Part shown: piece by piece, positions 1-9,190 of the stretch
Numbering within the stretch: position 1 is the stretch's first letter
Layout of the letters: each line of letters opens with the position of its first letter
Origin: JAHRAW01 sp965212085
Lineage (GTDB): Bacteria > Pseudomonadota > Gammaproteobacteria > Arenicellales > Poriferihabitantaceae
DNA length: 64,000 nucleotides
Reading direction: 5' to 3'
NCBI GenBank assembly: GCA_965212085.1
Contig: OZ243042.1
Span: 1,612,001-1,676,000 of the forward strand
The notes under the pieces: generated by a model
Database searches by the model: none
What the model saw: the letters and a program-made list of their open reading frames with translations, nothing else
What the model was told of the DNA's origin: nothing
Made by a program: the position numbers and the translations under genes

Positions 1-1491
1 GCCGAGCAGATGGGCTCGGTGCTGGAGAACACCGCGGCGTCGGTCAACATCAAGGAGCGGCTGGATTTTTCCTGCGCGATTTTTGATCCGCAAGGCGCGC
101 TGGTGGCCAACGCGCCGCATATGCCGGTACACCTCGGCTCCATGGGCGAGAGCATCAAAACCGTAATCCGCGAACGCGCCGGAGACATCCGCCCCGGCGA
201 CGCCTACATTCTCAACGCGCCTTACAACGGCGGCACCCACCTGCCGGACGTTACCATCATCAAGCCGGTGTTCACTGGCGGAAAACAACCCGGAAAACTT
301 TTGTTCTACGTCGCCTCGCGCGGCCACCACGCCGACATCGGCGGCAAGACCCCCGGCTCGGCGCCGGCGGATTCCACCAGCATCGAAGAAGAGGGCGTGG
401 TCATTGACAACTTCAAACTCGTGGAAGACGACCGCTTCCGCGAAGAGGAAATTTACGACTTGCTGACCGCCGGAAAATGGCCGGCGCGCAATCCGCAGAT
501 GAACATCGCCGACTTCAAGGCGCAGCTGGCGGCCTGCGAAAAGGGTGCGCGGGAGTTGATGAGCATGGCCGCGCACTACGGCGTTGACACCGTCCACGCC
601 TACATGCGCCACGTCCAGGACAACGCCGAGGAATCGGTGCGGCGCGTGCTCGGCGTGTTGAAAGACGGCCGCTTCACCTACGCGATGGACGACGGCAGCC
701 GCATAGCGGTGGCCATCAGCGTTGACCGTGCGCGCCGCCGCGCGGTGGTGGACTTCACCGGCACCAGCGCCCAGCATCCGGGCAATTTCAACGCCCCCGA
801 AGCGGTGGTGCGCGCCGCGGTGTTGTACGTGTTCCGGTGTTTGGTGGACGACAACATTCCGTTGAACGAAGGCTGCCTCAAGCCCATGGAAATCATCATC
901 CCCGAAGGCTCCATGATCAGCCCGCGCCACCCCGCGGCGGTCATCGCCGGCAACGTCGAGACCTCCCAGTATTTGGTGGACACCTTGTTCGGCGCCCTGC
1001 AAACCGCCGCCGCCTCCCAGGGCACCATGAACAATTTCATCTGGGGCAACGATACGCATCAATACTACGAAACCATCTGCGGCGGCACCGGCGCGACCCC
1101 CGACGCGCACGGAACCGACGCGGTGCACTCGCACATGACCAACACGCGCCTGACCGACCCGGAAGTCCTCGAATGGCGGTTCCCGGTGGTGCTGGAATCG
1201 TTCGCGATCCGCAAAGCATCCGGCGGCGCCGGACGCCGCCACGGCGGCAACGGCGTAGTGCGCCGGGTGCGGTTTTTGCAAGGCATGACCGCCAACGTCC
1301 TGTCCGGCCACCGCAAGGTGCCGCCCTACGGCATCAAAGGCGGACAAGACGGCGCCACCGGCAACAACCGGGTCGAACACCCCGACGGAAGCGTCACCAA
1401 ACTGGCCGGCGTCGCCCGGATTGAACTGCGGGCCGGGGACGTGTTCGTGATTGAAACCCCCGGCGGGGGGGGGTATGGTGTGGTGGAGTGA
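1..1491 (+). CDS. Hydantoinase B / 5-oxoprolinase HyuB-family protein (5' end outside window)
   Basis: This is the beta-type (HyuB) subunit or domain of the ATP-dependent hydantoinase / 5-oxoprolinase family, which hydrolyses cyclic amides. The frame is open to base 1, and the residues before the first ATG at base 10 (AEQ) already match the family, so the gene begins upstream. Family hallmarks are NIKERLDFSCAIFD near the start, PVHLGSMGES, a NAPYNGGTHLPDVT block, an RGHHADIGG block, and the closing glycine-rich TPGGGGYG. A HyuA partner would be expected just upstream. It cannot be told whether this is a separate HyuB or the C-terminal half of a fused oxoprolinase. The TGA stop lies at the edge of a repeat relic. 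Confidence 0.85.
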   Translation, partial: AEQMGSVLENTAASVNIKERLDFSCAIFDPQGALVANAPHMPVHLGSMGESIKTVIRERAGDIRPGDAYILNAPYNGGTHLPDVTIIKPVFTGGKQPGKLLFYVASRGHHADIGGKTPGSAPADSTSIEEEGVVIDNFKLVEDDRFREEEIYDLLTAGKWPARNPQMNIADFKAQLAACEKGARELMSMAAHYGVDTVHAYMRHVQDNAEESVRRVLGVLKDGRFTYAMDDGSRIAVAISVDRARRRAVVDFTGTSAQHPGNFNAPEAVVRAAVLYVFRCLVDDNIPLNEGCLKPMEIIIPEGSMISPRHPAAVIAGNVETSQYLVDTLFGALQTAAASQGTMNNFIWGNDTHQYYETICGGTGATPDAHGTDAVHSHMTNTRLTDPEVLEWRFPVVLESFAIRKASGGAGRRHGGNGVVRRVRFLQGMTANVLSGHRKVPPYGIKGGQDGATGNNRVEHPDGSVTKLAGVARIELRAGDVFVIETPGGGGYGVVE

Positions 1492-1539
1492 ACGATAGAA
1501 AAACAGGGGGCGTTTGTTTCATCGCATTCGGGAATCCAG
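1490..1539. repeat. Module-B palindromic repeat relic
   Basis: The segment starts GAACGATAGAAAAACAGGG and ends in ATTCGGGAATCCAG. It matches the right half of the composite repeat seen intact at 25707-25902. Its first base overlaps the hyuB stop codon. Confidence 0.7.
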
Positions 1540-1542
1540 AGG

Positions 1543-3366
1543 TTAGACCGGCGGCGGGGGCTTCGCCGAACCCTGTTCATCCTCTTGCTCCTTATCCGCC
1601 GCAAAGGTTTCCTCAATGTTATTTCGCGCGGTTCGGGCGATGGAAATCAGCGCTTTTTCGTCGTGGCGGACGGCTACTTGCTGTTCCAATGTATCCAAAT
1701 CAAATTTCTTGAATTTTTCGCTCAGGCGTTGCGCCTGCCATTCGTTGAAGCCGAATTCGGCCAGCGTGTCTTGGGCGAGTTCCAGGGCCGAGGCGAAGGT
1801 TTCCCTGGCGAATCCGTCAACCCGGTTGTCGATCAGGTGCATGGCGTGGCCGCGGTCGTAGGCGCGCACGAATATTTTCAGGTTGGGAAACTCGCGGCGG
1901 ATAAGTTCAATGGCCTGGTTGATGGTTTCCCGGTCGGCCATTGCGAGCACGATCAGTTTGGCCTGGGCGGCGCCGGCGGAGCGCAGCACGTCTAGCCGCA
2001 GGGCGTCGCCGTAGTAGGATTTGTAGCCGAAGCGGCGCACCCGTTCCAGTTGTTCGGGGTTGTTGTCGATGAGCGTGGGGGTGATTTTGTTGGCCATCAG
2101 CAGGCGCCCGACCACCTGCCCGAAGCGCCCAAAGCCGACGATGATGACCGGGTTGCGGTCGTCAACGATTTCATCCATGGGCAGGTCGTTCGCGTGTAAA
2201 AATTTCGGCTCAATCAATTTTTCATTGGCGATCAAAAGTAGCGGTGTAACCGCCATGGACAGCGCCACGGCGAGGATCAGTTGGTTGGCGACGTGCGCTT
2301 CCATGGCGCCCACGGTTACCGCAAAGCCGAACAATACGAAACCGAATTCGCCGCCCTGGGCGAGGGTCAATGAAAACAGCCCGCGCTGGCTGGGGGGAAT
2401 GCCGGCGAATCGCGCGACGCCGTACAATACCGCCGCCTTGAGCGTCACCAGCGCAACGGTGAGGGCGGCAATCAACAGCGGGTTTTCGAGCAGCAGGCCG
2501 AAATTTACCGACATGCCAACGGAGATGAAAAAAAGTCCGAGCAGCAATCCCTTGAATGGTTCAATGTCCGATTCCAGGGCGTGGCGATACTCGGAATTCG
2601 CCAGCAGCACCCCGGCCAGGAACGCGCCCAACGCCTTGGAGATGCCGAGCAGGTCCATGATGGCGGTGATGCCGCTGACCAGCAGCAGCGACAACGCGGT
2701 GAACACTTCGCGCAAGTGGGTTGAGGCGACGAAGCCGAATATGTGGCGCAGGAAAAACCGGCCGATGACAAAAATGCCGAACATCACGCCGATGATCACC
2801 AGCGTGGATTGCTGCCCGCCGGCACCGGCGTGGGTGCCGTCAACGACTTCAAAGCCGAGCAGCGGAATCAGCGCGATGATGGGGATGACCGCGATGTCCT
2901 GAAACAGCAGCACGGAAAATCCGGTCTTGCCCGCGGGCGTGGTCAGCAGATTTTTTTCCTTGAGGGACTGCAGCGCGATGGCCGTGGATGACAACGCCAG
3001 TCCCAGCCCGGCGACCGCGGCGGTTTGCCAGCGCGCGCCGAGCAGCAGGCCGAGCGGGAAAATGAGGGCGGCGGTGATCAGCACCTGGGTGCCGCCGACG
3101 CCGAGGATCGGGCGGCGCAAGGTCCACAATTTTCGCGGTTCCAGTTCAAGGCCGATCAAAAACAATAGCAGCACCACGCCGAGTTCGGAGAAGTGCAGGA
3201 TGTCGCCGACGTTTTTGATCAGGCCCAGCCCCCAGGGGCCGATGCACGCGCCGGCGGCCAGGTAGCCGAGCACCGAGCCGAGGCCGAGCCGCGCAAACAA
3301 CGGCACGGCGATGACCGCGGCGGACAGGTACACCACCAGGTTGAACATGAAGCCGTGGCTATCCAT
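1543..3366 (-). CDS. Kef-type monovalent cation:proton antiporter with RCK domain
   Basis: A 607-residue CPA2-family K+/H+ antiporter of the inner membrane. Residues about 1-385 form roughly 12 hydrophobic segments, with the family motifs LLFLIGLELEP and FFISVGMSVN. A TrkA-N/RCK nucleotide-binding domain follows, with the Rossmann signature VGFGRFGQ near residue 402. The tail is charged and ends in a short proline run. Length and order match KefB/KefC (about 600-620 aa). KefB and KefC are gated by glutathione and glutathione adducts; whether that applies here is inference, and no KefF/KefG-type ancillary gene is adjacent. The gene stands alone and converges on hyuB. Confidence 0.9.
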   Translation of the reverse strand: MDSHGFMFNLVVYLSAAVIAVPLFARLGLGSVLGYLAAGACIGPWGLGLIKNVGDILHFSELGVVLLLFLIGLELEPRKLWTLRRPILGVGGTQVLITAALIFPLGLLLGARWQTAAVAGLGLALSSTAIALQSLKEKNLLTTPAGKTGFSVLLFQDIAVIPIIALIPLLGFEVVDGTHAGAGGQQSTLVIIGVMFGIFVIGRFFLRHIFGFVASTHLREVFTALSLLLVSGITAIMDLLGISKALGAFLAGVLLANSEYRHALESDIEPFKGLLLGLFFISVGMSVNFGLLLENPLLIAALTVALVTLKAAVLYGVARFAGIPPSQRGLFSLTLAQGGEFGFVLFGFAVTVGAMEAHVANQLILAVALSMAVTPLLLIANEKLIEPKFLHANDLPMDEIVDDRNPVIIVGFGRFGQVVGRLLMANKITPTLIDNNPEQLERVRRFGYKSYYGDALRLDVLRSAGAAQAKLIVLAMADRETINQAIELIRREFPNLKIFVRAYDRGHAMHLIDNRVDGFARETFASALELAQDTLAEFGFNEWQAQRLSEKFKKFDLDTLEQQVAVRHDEKALISIARTARNNIEETFAADKEQEDEQGSAKPPPPV

Positions 3367-3443
3367 ATAAATTCTTCACTGCGGTTTCAGGGCGCGACAA
3401 GTCCGATGGCCGGTGGCCGGTGCCCGATGAGCGGCGCCGGGAT

Positions 3444-3965
3444 TTACTCATAGATGCCGCTGCCGTAAATGTAGTCGCCGGTTTTTTTCACCCAGCTGAC
3501 CTTGCGGGCGGACTGGTTGGTTTCGGGATTGAACCACTGATATTCCACCCACGCGCCGTCATCGCTTGCCTCATCTATCAGCGCCGCCAGCGAATTGCCG
3601 GCGTCGTCGGTGAGTTCGGTTTCGTGTTTGCCGACGTCCGAGGGAAAAACCGGATTGGCCAGCACGACGCGGGTGCGGGCATGCAGCGCGAACACGTAGG
3701 AGGCACCGTTCCAGAATACCTGGTCCTCGTTGATGCGGCGAAAAACTTCTTCGTGCCCCACTTCACCGGCGAGTTGCATGGCTTCATCCACGAGCCGTTG
3801 CGCGCCGGCGATGGAGGCGGCGGAAAAACCCTCAAGCATGGCGTTCGGCTTTTTTTGCCCGGCGTTGTCGCACGACGTCAGCGAGGCGGCGGAAAAAACA
3901 ATCAGCAGCGCCCAAACAAACCGTGGAAACCGCGACGCGCGCTGAAAAGAAGAAAAAACAGACAT
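3444..3965 (-). CDS. Cache-domain lipoprotein
   Basis: A 173-residue secreted protein. The N-terminus has a hydrophobic stretch (about residues 15-31) ending in the lipobox LTSC, so signal peptidase II processing and lipid anchoring are likely. The remainder resembles a single Cache-type sensor fold: an FRRINEDQVFWNG segment, a core containing YVFALHARTRVVLANP, and the ending YQWFNPETNQ...KTGDYIYGSGIYE, which is typical of Cache_2 domains of chemoreceptors and histidine kinases. No signalling output domain is attached, so it may act as a free periplasmic ligand-binding protein. The ligand is unknown. Confidence 0.7.
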   Translation of the reverse strand: MSVFSSFQRASRFPRFVWALLIVFSAASLTSCDNAGQKKPNAMLEGFSAASIAGAQRLVDEAMQLAGEVGHEEVFRRINEDQVFWNGASYVFALHARTRVVLANPVFPSDVGKHETELTDDAGNSLAALIDEASDDGAWVEYQWFNPETNQSARKVSWVKKTGDYIYGSGIYE

Positions 3966-4138
3966 GGCGGTGTGCTCCGTGGAAGGTGAAACATTGCTCC
4001 ATCATAGCACCCGCCCGCGGGCATGGGAATAACCACGAACGGTTCCCGTTACCCGTCCCGCGAAAGCGTAAATCCGGTAGAATAACCCGGCGCACAAAAG
4101 TGCGTCACCCCCTCATCGTCTATTTTTTTATAAAAACC

Positions 4139-4717
4139 ATGACCCGCATCCTCGCCTTCGCCGGCAGCGCAAGAAAAGCGTCGTTCAACAAGAAACTCAT
4201 CCGCATCGCCGCGTCCGGGGCGCGGAGCGGCGGCGCGGAGGTGACCTTGATTGACCTCGCCGATTTTGATATGCCGCTTTTTGATCAGGATCTGGAAACG
4301 GAGCAGGGCATGCCGGCGGCGGCGGTGGAGTTCAAAAACCTGTTGATCGCGCACCACGGATTTTTGATCGCTTCGCCGGAGTACAACAGCGCCCTGAGTC
4401 CGTTGCTGAAAAACGCCATTGACTGGGCGTCGCGTTCACAGGCCGAGGGCGAGACGCCGTTGACGGCCTACGCGGGAAAGTTCGCCGGCATTTTGGCGGC
4501 CTCGCCCAGCGCGTTGGGCGGGCTTCGCGGGTTGGTTGCGCTACGAATGTTGCTGGGCAACCTGGGCGTGACCGTGCTTCCGGGTCAACTCGCGGTGACC
4601 CGTGCTTCCAAAGCGTTTGCCGAAGACGGCTCGTTGCTTGACGATAAAAAACACCAGGCGGCGGCCAACGTCGGCCTCAAACTCGCGCAACTGATCGGCA
4701 AACTCAAAGACCAATAA
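4139..4717 (+). CDS. NADPH-dependent FMN reductase family protein
   Basis: A 192-residue flavodoxin-like protein. The phosphate-binding loop is GSARKASFN near the N-terminus. The family motif ASPEYNSALSPLLKNAIDW lies at about residues 78-96, and a GGLRGL segment follows. These are typical of the chromate/quinone/FMN reductase (SsuE/ChrR-like) family, which uses NAD(P)H to reduce flavin or quinones. The frame is open further upstream to 3923, but that part reads through the antisense of the Cache lipoprotein. The ATG at 4139 gives the canonical TRILAFAGSAR start. The substrate cannot be decided. Confidence 0.88.
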   Translation: MTRILAFAGSARKASFNKKLIRIAASGARSGGAEVTLIDLADFDMPLFDQDLETEQGMPAAAVEFKNLLIAHHGFLIASPEYNSALSPLLKNAIDWASRSQAEGETPLTAYAGKFAGILAASPSALGGLRGLVALRMLLGNLGVTVLPGQLAVTRASKAFAEDGSLLDDKKHQAAANVGLKLAQLIGKLKDQ

Positions 4718-4725
4718 GTCAAGGC

Positions 4726-4795
4726 CAACAAGCCGAAACCAACAAGCCGAAACCAACAAGCCGAAACCAACAAGCCGAAACCAACAAGCCAAAGA
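4726..4795. repeat. 14-bp tandem repeat, about 4-5 units
   Basis: The unit CAACAAGCCGAAAC is repeated head to tail four times, with a decayed fifth unit, just after the stop of the FMN reductase and before the convergent epimerase gene. It looks like a slippage-generated minisatellite. On the minus strand it produces a repetitive spurious ORF. Confidence 0.9.
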
Positions 4796-4803
4796 CGCGC
4801 GCC

Positions 4804-5697
4804 TTACACTAACGCCCTGAGCGCCCCGTCCAGCTCAGGATAGCGAAAGCGGTACCCGCTCGAAAGCAGTTTGGCCGGCAGCGCCTTTTGTCCGCCGAGT
4901 AGCAGGTACGCCGCTTCCCCCAGCGCCGCGTTGACTGCAAACGCGGGAACCGCCAGCACCGCCGGCCGGTGCACCGCCAATCCCAGGCTGCGGGTGAAAG
5001 CGGCGTTGTCCACCGGGTTGGGCGCGCACAGGTTGAACGCGCCGCGATGATTGGGTTCGTCCAGCAACTTCAGCACGATGGCGACTTGATCCGCGATGTG
5101 AATCCAGCTCATCCACTGCCGGCCAGTGCCGATTCGCGCCCCCAGCCCCAGCCGGAACGGCACCGACATTTGTTTGAGCACGCCTCCTTCGCGGCTCAAT
5201 ACCAGTCCGGTGCGCAGCACGCAGGTGCGGACGTTGCAGGCTTCGGCCTTGCGCGCCTCGCGTTCCCAGGCGTCGCACAAGCGCGCGCCAAAGTCGGTTG
5301 CGGTTGCGGCGCTTTCATCCATTTCGCGGTCGGCGCAATCGCCGTAAATTCCCACCGCCGAGCCGCTGAGCAAGACGCCGGGTTTGGTTTTGGCCCGCAA
5401 GATTTTTTCCAGCAGCGCGGCGCTCAAGGTAACGCGGCTGTCCCACAACCTTTTTTTGCGCCGCGCGCTCCACCGCGCCCCGGCGATGGGTTCGCCGGCG
5501 AGGTTGATCACGGCGTCATATCGATCCTCCGGGCGCCATTCATCCAGCGAGCCGATGGCGCGAACCGCCGCCCCGCATTTTTCCGCCACGCTATGGGGCC
5601 GGCGGCTGAGCACGGTCAGGGAATCGCGCCGCGCGCTCAGCGCTTCGCACAACGCGCGCCCGATCAATCCGGTGCCGCCGGTGAGCAGAATTTTCAT
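4804..5697 (-). CDS. TIGR01777-family NAD(P)-binding epimerase (YfcH-like SDR)
   Basis: A 297-residue extended short-chain dehydrogenase-like protein of the YfcH/SDR39U1 group. Visible features are the N-terminal dinucleotide motif TGGTGLIGRAL, then NLAGEPIAGARWSARRK, SGSAVGIYGD and WMSWIHIAD, all characteristic of the family. A C-terminal DUF1731-like segment (ALPAKLLSSGYRFRYPEL) is also present. The substrate is unknown for the whole family. Its ATG overlaps the 3' end of the upstream CaiB gene by 4 bp (ATGA), indicating translational coupling. Confidence 0.9.
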   Translation of the reverse strand: MKILLTGGTGLIGRALCEALSARRDSLTVLSRRPHSVAEKCGAAVRAIGSLDEWRPEDRYDAVINLAGEPIAGARWSARRKKRLWDSRVTLSAALLEKILRAKTKPGVLLSGSAVGIYGDCADREMDESAATATDFGARLCDAWEREARKAEACNVRTCVLRTGLVLSREGGVLKQMSVPFRLGLGARIGTGRQWMSWIHIADQVAIVLKLLDEPNHRGAFNLCAPNPVDNAAFTRSLGLAVHRPAVLAVPAFAVNAALGEAAYLLLGGQKALPAKLLSSGYRFRYPELDGALRALV

Positions 5698-6953
5698 CCA
5701 CGCTCACCATCGGTGGCCGCCATTTTGATAACCCCCCGGTTTTGCAGTTCCAACAGTTCCTCTTCGCTGTAACCAATTTCCCCCAGCACTTCCGCGGTGT
5801 GCCGGGCCGGTGGCGGTGGTGGCGAGCGGAGTTGCGGGCCGCTTTCGGCGTCGGCGTACTGGAAAGCGGCCACGGGAAGTTTTTGCGTAGCCGGCCAGTC
5901 GGCGTCCGCGGGCAAACGTTGCAGCACCGCCCGGCCATTGAGTTGGGGATCGGCCAACGCCTGATCGAGTTCGCGCACCCGCGCCGCCGGCACTCGCCGG
6001 TGGTTGAACTTGATCTCCCACCGGCTTGCGGTTTTTTCCTTGAGGATTCCGGCGATACGTTGGTTGTCGGCTTGGAAATGACCGGCCATGTCCATCGGGG
6101 TCAAGGCCGCCAGCGCCTCGCCGTGGCCGGGGTCGCCGAGGACCGCCCACATGTTTTTGACCTGCTCGCCGGTGTAGGCCCCCAACATCAGCAGCCCCTC
6201 CTTGGTGGCGTAGCAGCAGTACCCGGCGTTGAACGCGCTGTCGTTTCCGGTAACCGGCGCGAGTTCCCCGGCGTGGTGGAAGCGCGTAACGTGGGAGCTC
6301 ATCAGCATGATCGCCGCGTCCAGCATGGCGACATCAATGTGCTGCCCCTTGCCGGTTGCGGTTCGTTGATACAACGCCGTGGCGATGGCGAAGGCGGCCT
6401 GTATGCCGGTGCCGTAGTCGAGCACCGGCGGCCCGACCTTGAGCGGCGCGCTGCGCGCATCGCCGGTCGCCGCCATCAAACCGGAACAGGCCTGGATCAC
6501 GTTGTCGTAGGCGGTTCGCCCGGCGATTGGGCCTTGTTGACCGAAGCCGGTGATGGAGCAGTAGATGATGTCCGGCTTGAGGGATTTTACCGCCGGATAG
6601 TCGAAGCCGATTTTCGCCATGGCACCGCTGCGGTAGTTCTCAACGAACACGTCGGCGCCTTTGATCAACCGCCGCAGGATTTCCCCGCCCTCGGCGGATT
6701 TCAAGTCAACGCACACCGCCCGCTTGTTGGCGTTCTGGGCGGTGTAGTCGCTTCGCAGTCCGGTCTCTGCTTCGATTCCGGCGCCGGCTTTTTTCCAGTC
6801 CGGATGCGAACCGGAAGTTCTGGAAACATCGGGATTTTGCGGCGGCTCCACCTTGATCACGTCGGCGCCCATGACCGCCAACTGGTAGGTGCAAAACGGG
6901 CCGGCGATGACGTGGGTCAGATCAATTACCCGGAGGTTGGAAAAGGCCTGCAT
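5694..6953 (-). CDS. CaiB/BaiF family CoA-transferase
   Basis: A 419-residue class III CoA-transferase. The N-terminus reads VIDLTHVIAGPFCTYQL, followed by GADVIKVEPP, then a FVENYRSGAM segment and YCSITGFGQQGP, the usual order in the family. The conserved aspartate region is LDYGTGIQAAFAIATAL, and the C-terminus has the HTAEVLGEIGYSEEE motif. These enzymes move CoA between carboxylic acids; the actual acid is not predictable. It lies 18 bp downstream of the CocE-type hydrolase and overlaps the epimerase gene, so the three probably form one minus-strand transcript. Confidence 0.92.
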   Translation of the reverse strand: MQAFSNLRVIDLTHVIAGPFCTYQLAVMGADVIKVEPPQNPDVSRTSGSHPDWKKAGAGIEAETGLRSDYTAQNANKRAVCVDLKSAEGGEILRRLIKGADVFVENYRSGAMAKIGFDYPAVKSLKPDIIYCSITGFGQQGPIAGRTAYDNVIQACSGLMAATGDARSAPLKVGPPVLDYGTGIQAAFAIATALYQRTATGKGQHIDVAMLDAAIMLMSSHVTRFHHAGELAPVTGNDSAFNAGYCCYATKEGLLMLGAYTGEQVKNMWAVLGDPGHGEALAALTPMDMAGHFQADNQRIAGILKEKTASRWEIKFNHRRVPAARVRELDQALADPQLNGRAVLQRLPADADWPATQKLPVAAFQYADAESGPQLRSPPPPPARHTAEVLGEIGYSEEELLELQNRGVIKMAATDGERG

Positions 6954-6971
6954 GGAAACCCCACAAAAAAA

Positions 6972-9026
6972 TCAGGTGGCCGAATCGTTCGGATGATCGC
7001 CGAACCACCGGGCAACGGACTCGTCCCAGGATCGCTCGAATACCCGCCGCTCGTTCTTGAAGGCTTTGAGTTCGGCGTGTATGTGGAAGTGCCGTTCATC
7101 GCACCACATCTCCGTGGTGGTCTCGGTGCGGGTCTTCCACCGCCCGCGCTCAAGGAGTTGCGCGCCGGTAATCCTGGAGCGCGCGCTCAACGGATCCGCC
7201 GGGTTGACGGTGTGCCATTCGTGGTTGGTCTGCTCGGTAATCAAGCCGTGAATGGTACTCTTTGACCTGCCGAAATGGTTGAGGATTTCCACCGTCGTAA
7301 CCCGGTTGCCGAGGTCTTTGGTGACCTTGCGAAAACTCTCCGGAGGGGTCTGAATCTCCCGGCCTTCCGGTTCGCAAGTGAGCGCCGGCGGAAACTGCGG
7401 CGCGCCGCTTTCGTTATCGTGATCATCGTTAGCACCGTTTTCATATACCGGCAAATCAATGCGGCACTCCGGGGCGTACAAGGTCAGGGTAGTGTCGCAC
7501 GCCGCCGGCCACAATAGCGGCCAGTGCGCGGTGGACACGGCCACCCGGAGGCGATGCCCGGCGGGCACCGCGTAACCGCAGTCATCGAGTTTGAAGCGCA
7601 CGGTTTCGCGCCGCCCCGGTGTCATCGGCTGCGGGTTTTCGTGACCGTGCCGGTGGGCGAGGTTCAACACGCCGTAAGTAATCAGCGTACCGGCGCCGTC
7701 CGCCGCCACGTCGCACAAGCGCACCACGACGTGGCCGTGGGCATGGTCGGCGCTGAGCGCGAGGGTTATCTCCGGGGCGCCGAACAACTTCAACGGGCCG
7801 CCCGCCACCGCAACGTCAAACACCACGGCGCGGGCGTCGTCATCGCGCTGGTCGGTGGGCCAGTCCGGGCCAAGCCACATAATGCAGAACTCGCCGCCGT
7901 TGGTGCCGGTGTCTTCGGGGGAGTTGATCCGAAACTGCGCGGCTTCACCGGGCGAGCGGCTGAGCCCGCCGGTAGTGAGAAAAAACCGCGCCGCTTTGAC
8001 CCGTTCGCTCGGCCATTGATGTTCAGCCACCCAGCGCCCGGCCCTGAACCGGTAGCCGGGCTGCGGCGCGACGCCGTCCATCAGGTAGGCGCGGTAGCGC
8101 GGCTCCGCCATCACGCCGTTGTCCACGCCCTTCAACCAGTGATCCCACCAGCGCACCGCGATTTGCAAAAAACCGATGCGCGGGCCGGGGGTTGCGAAGT
8201 GCGGATACCGGTGCGCCCACGGGCCGACGATGCCCTGCCGGGGGCAGGCGAGGCGCGCCAGCATGCGCGGCACGGTGTTGGAATAGGCGTCGTGCCAGCC
8301 GCCGATCAACAACGTCGCCGCTTCTATGCCGGCGTAGTCGCGGTCAATGGAGCCGTGCTTCCACAGGTCGTCATAAACGGGATGGCGCAGCCATTTTTCG
8401 ATGAGCAGGGGCGTGTTCTCAAGGCGCTCCATCCAAACCCGTTCCCAGTCATCGGGGCGCAGCAGCGGGTCCGGCGGGCGCGAGGAATACGAAAACATGG
8501 TGCTCGCCCAGCCGAGGTTTTCCATCAGCAACGCGCCGCCCTTGTAGTGAATGTCGTCGGTGTAGCGGTTGTCGGTGGCGCACAACGATATGACCGCCTT
8601 GAGCGCCGGCGGGCGAAGCGCCGCCACTTGAAGGCTGTTGAACCCGCCCCATGAAATGCCCATCATCCCGACCTTGCCATCGCACCACGGTTGCCGGGTC
8701 AGCCATTCAATGACTTCCAGCGCATCCTGCTGTTCCTGTTCCAGGTATTCATCGCGCACGATTCCGTCGGACTCGCCGTTGCCGCGCATGTCCACGCGCA
8801 CCCCGGCGTATCCGTGCCCGGCAAAGTACGGATAGGTCAGGGCGTCGCGCGCGCAGGTGCCGTCGCGTTTGCGGTAGGGCAGGTATTCAAGGATCGCCGG
8901 AACCGGGTTCGCGGCCGCGTCTTCGGGCATCCACATCCGCGCCGCCAGCCGGATGCCGTCGGACAGCACAATCCAGGTATTTTCGATCTCCTTGACGCTG
9001 CGGGGAAACGAAGTAACGGTGGTCAT
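6972..9026 (-). CDS. CocE/NonD family alpha/beta hydrolase (S15-like)
   Basis: A roughly 684-residue member of the CocE/X-Pro dipeptidyl peptidase family. The alpha/beta-hydrolase domain contains ILEYLPYRKRDG, VRVDMRGNGESDG and the nucleophile elbow GISWGG (catalytic Ser). It is followed by a beta-rich C-terminal domain with the PVAGH...STAHWPLLWP-type region of this family. The reading frame extends upstream to 9080, but the ATG at 9026 (MTTVTSFPRSVKE) puts the family start at the N-terminus. Known members cleave esters or amides such as cocaine, or acylate beta-lactams; the substrate here is unknown. It is first in a probable operon with CaiB and the epimerase. Confidence 0.85.
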   Translation of the reverse strand: MTTVTSFPRSVKEIENTWIVLSDGIRLAARMWMPEDAAANPVPAILEYLPYRKRDGTCARDALTYPYFAGHGYAGVRVDMRGNGESDGIVRDEYLEQEQQDALEVIEWLTRQPWCDGKVGMMGISWGGFNSLQVAALRPPALKAVISLCATDNRYTDDIHYKGGALLMENLGWASTMFSYSSRPPDPLLRPDDWERVWMERLENTPLLIEKWLRHPVYDDLWKHGSIDRDYAGIEAATLLIGGWHDAYSNTVPRMLARLACPRQGIVGPWAHRYPHFATPGPRIGFLQIAVRWWDHWLKGVDNGVMAEPRYRAYLMDGVAPQPGYRFRAGRWVAEHQWPSERVKAARFFLTTGGLSRSPGEAAQFRINSPEDTGTNGGEFCIMWLGPDWPTDQRDDDARAVVFDVAVAGGPLKLFGAPEITLALSADHAHGHVVVRLCDVAADGAGTLITYGVLNLAHRHGHENPQPMTPGRRETVRFKLDDCGYAVPAGHRLRVAVSTAHWPLLWPAACDTTLTLYAPECRIDLPVYENGANDDHDNESGAPQFPPALTCEPEGREIQTPPESFRKVTKDLGNRVTTVEILNHFGRSKSTIHGLITEQTNHEWHTVNPADPLSARSRITGAQLLERGRWKTRTETTTEMWCDERHFHIHAELKAFKNERRVFERSWDESVARWFGDHPNDSAT

Positions 9027-9151
9027 TGCGGTCGCCGCCGGCCCATCGCCGATGTGTTGCCGGCGGTCATTATCGCCCATCCTGCCGCCGGCGGCCAGCG
9101 CCCCGGTGAAATGCTATACTCGCAACGGAGCGAATCCCACTGAGCCCCACT

Positions 9152-9190
9152 GAGCGAGGCCAACCACCATGGAGCGAGGCCAACCACCAT
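9152..9190 (+). repeat. 20-bp tandem duplication of the fumC start region
   Basis: The block GAGCGAGGCCAACCACCAT occurs at 9152-9170 and again at 9172-9190, so the start signal is present twice. The upstream copy's ATG (9169) opens a seven-codon frame ending in a TGA that overlaps the fumC ATG (ATGA). Confidence 0.95.
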